Source of the DNA: Planctomycetota bacterium | GTDB lineage: Bacteria > Planctomycetota > UBA11346 | Assembly (NCBI GenBank): GCA_003136555.1 | Contig: PLEW01000248.1 | Coordinates: forward strand, 1 to 50,965 | Direction of reading: 5' to 3' | DNA length: 50,965 nt | Shown here: piece after piece, positions 49,516 to 50,965 of the stretch | How the letters are laid out: each line of letters begins with the position of its first letter | How positions within the stretch are numbered: position 1 is the first letter of the stretch | Translations under genes and position numbers: made by a program | The notes under the pieces: model-generated | Told to the model about the DNA's origin: nothing | What the model saw: only the letters and a program-made list of their open reading frames with translations | Database searches by the model: none

Positions 49516-50965
49516 TCACGGACGCCGCGATGGCCCTCCAGGAGGTCCTGGCGGTCCTGGCGGTGGTCCGGACGGTGGACCAGGCGGCAGGCCCCTTGGC
49601 GGCCCACCTGACGGATCCCCGCCGGGTCCGCCGGGTCCGCCTGGGCCACCCGGGGGAAAGCCGGACCGTGGCTGGTTGCCGGGTGACGGGCCAGGGTTGA
49701 CGGCACCGTGCGGCGGCGAAACCACCACGCCAGGCACGGTCGGATTGGTCACTGGTATCCAGTGAAGCTGCTGATCAACCGGGGGCGGACCGCTGACTCG
49801 TTCTGGTGGCGGATCAGCCGCCTGCGGACGGTCGACGACCTGCACCTGGCTGTCCAGCAGTGCAGGCGGTGCTGGGGGCGGACCTGAGACTGAGTCCGTC
49901 ACCGGTGAGAGCCCCGCCGCGCGCTGGTCGCCATCCGGTCCCAGTGTCCGCGTCGATGCACTGGCAGCGGCAGCGGCGTCACCGACTGTGGCGTGTGGAA
50001 CGAGGTCCCCCTCGGTGTGCGGGAGTATTCGCGTCTCTATCTGCGCCGCAGGTGCGGACGAGGCCGGTGGTGCCGGGGCGACGACCTGCCACAGGAGCAC
50101 GGCCACGCACAGCAGCGCGGCGATGGCGAGGACCACCGTCATCGGCGAGAGGCCGGGTACAGCCAATGGCGCGCTGAGCGGCAGCGCCAGCGACGCCGGG
50201 GCGATGCCAGGCGCGACTGCCGGGCTGTCGGCGAACTGGAGCAGGTCCTTCGCCAGGCTCGCCGCATCGGCATAGCGTCGTTCCGGCTTCCTGGCGCATG
50301 CACGGTCGACGATCTGCGCCAGCTCAACCGGGACGCCCTGGGCATGGAAGCGCACCGGCGGAACGCCGTCCATCATGATCGCCTTGAACAGCTGCGTGCG
50401 CGACTCCTGGGGGAAGGCGCGCTTCTTGGCCAAGAGCTCGTAGAGCACCAGCCCGAGGCTGTAGATGTCGCAGCGGCGATCGGCGACGCCATCGAAGCGC
50501 TCAGGCGCCAGGTAGAGCAGGGTGCCGGTGATGGTGTTCTGGCTGGTCATGTCCGCATCGCCGACGGCCTTGGCCAGCCCGAAGTCGTTCACCCAGATCC
50601 GTCCCTCGATATCGAGGATCAGGTTCGCCGGTTTGACATCGCGGTGGAGAACCCCGTGCTGATGGGCATAATGCAGTGCTTCGGCCGCCTGCGCGATCAG
50701 GCGCGCGATGGCGCGCTGCAGCCAGGCCTGGTCCTGCCACTCCTCGCGTGCCCGCAGCACCGGTACCCCATCGCGCATGCGCCGTACCAGCCCCGGGAAT
50801 CCGCCGCTGCCGGAAGTGACCGACGCGCCGGCCGCGAGCGTGGCGATCACCTGGTCCAGTCCCACACCGTGCAGCAGCTGCATGGCGAACCACGGCGTCC
50901 CTTCGCCCTCTCCCACCGCGAAGACCGGCGTGATGCTGGGATGCGACAGGCCGGCAGCGAGGCGG
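49516..50965 (-). CDS. Membrane Ser/Thr protein kinase with Gly/Pro-rich extracytoplasmic tail (start beyond right edge)
   Basis: A Hanks-type kinase whose N-terminus, including the P-loop, is outside the window. The visible part enters at RLAAGLSHPSITPVFAVGEG and goes on with VLHRDVKPANLIL (catalytic loop), NDFGLA (Mg site) and GTLLYLAPERFDG (activation segment), then DIYSLGLVLYELL. A membrane segment follows near 50100-50160 (MTVVLAIAALLCVAVLLWQV), so the kinase is cytoplasmic and the last 200 residues are outside. That part is Pro/Ala-rich and ends in a run of collagen-like GGP and PPG units. Such kinases are abundant in planctomycetes. The beta-helix gene lies 118 bases downstream on the same strand. 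Confidence 0.93.
   Translation of the reverse strand, partial: RLAAGLSHPSITPVFAVGEGEGTPWFAMQLLHGVGLDQVIATLAAGASVTSGSGGFPGLVRRMRDGVPVLRAREEWQDQAWLQRAIARLIAQAAEALHYAHQHGVLHRDVKPANLILDIEGRIWVNDFGLAKAVGDADMTSQNTITGTLLYLAPERFDGVADRRCDIYSLGLVLYELLAKKRAFPQESRTQLFKAIMMDGVPPVRFHAQGVPVELAQIVDRACARKPERRYADAASLAKDLLQFADSPAVAPGIAPASLALPLSAPLAVPGLSPMTVVLAIAALLCVAVLLWQVVAPAPPASSAPAAQIETRILPHTEGDLVPHATVGDAAAAASASTRTLGPDGDQRAAGLSPVTDSVSGPPPAPPALLDSQVQVVDRPQAADPPPERVSGPPPVDQQLHWIPVTNPTVPGVVVSPPHGAVNPGPSPGNQPRSGFPPGGPGGPGGPGGDPSGGPPRGLPPGPPSGPPPGPPGPPGGPSRRP

Noticed and set aside
1-50965. CRISPR arrays, tRNA or rRNA genes, insertion sequences, att sites.
   Set aside because: Gaps between genes are short and contain no regular spacer repeats, cloverleaf-like sequences or transposase motifs.

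Overview
The window is a GC-rich (about two thirds G+C) bacterial chromosome segment, densely packed with 39 protein-coding genes on both strands. I see no rRNA, tRNA, insertion sequence, prophage or CRISPR array. Codon use looks even across the window, so this reads as core chromosome and not as an island. A Gram-negative envelope is implied by kdsB (KDO activation), SppA and many signal peptides. The mix of an HEAT-fused secreted esterase, a ThuA-domain protein, membrane Ser/Thr kinase, FHA protein, paired ResB/CcsA cytochrome c assembly proteins, PhyH dioxygenase and the kdsB-pyrG order suggests a PVC-group bacterium, most likely Planctomycetota or a relative. That placement is an inference from gene content only.

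Layout: 1-3811 holds pyrG (partial) and kdsB on the minus strand, then mrp and a B12-type radical SAM gene on the plus strand. 3906-10861 holds mfd, a catalytically dead two-domain HtrA-like protein, an intact HtrA-like protease and a MobA-like nucleotidyltransferase; the last three overlap by 4 bases each and look like one operon. 10922-12458 (minus) is FHA protein then thrB. 12622-19020 (plus) is ResB, CcsA and SppA. 19269-25338 (plus) is a run of three exported TPR-type proteins of unknown function, two of them paralogous. 25343-28961 (minus) is rsfS, ftsY and an overlapping trio of two exported PDZ proteins and a DUF309 protein. 29125-33383 (plus) is hpt, pgk, a subtilase and an Aag-type DNA glycosylase. 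33436-37991 holds the HEAT esterase, galE, a PhyH dioxygenase and a divergent AraC regulator. 38056-44091 holds a small membrane protein, hflX, an ABM monooxygenase, a ThuA protein, an M20 peptidase and aroB. The end holds an orphan flagellin, a phosphofructokinase, an exported beta-helix/Ig protein with a C-terminal anchoring signal, and a Ser/Thr kinase that runs off the right edge.

Most housekeeping genes are unremarkable. The parts most worth a second look are the pseudoprotease/protease pair (7321-10283), the exported TPR cluster (19269-25338), the PDZ-PDZ-DUF309 operon with a repeated aromatic motif (25343-27374), a recurring promoter-like motif TA[TC][GC]GTGC that sits almost on top of start codons, a 21-bp-spaced direct repeat in front of the AraC gene, and an RNA hairpin that would bury the start codon of the beta-helix gene.
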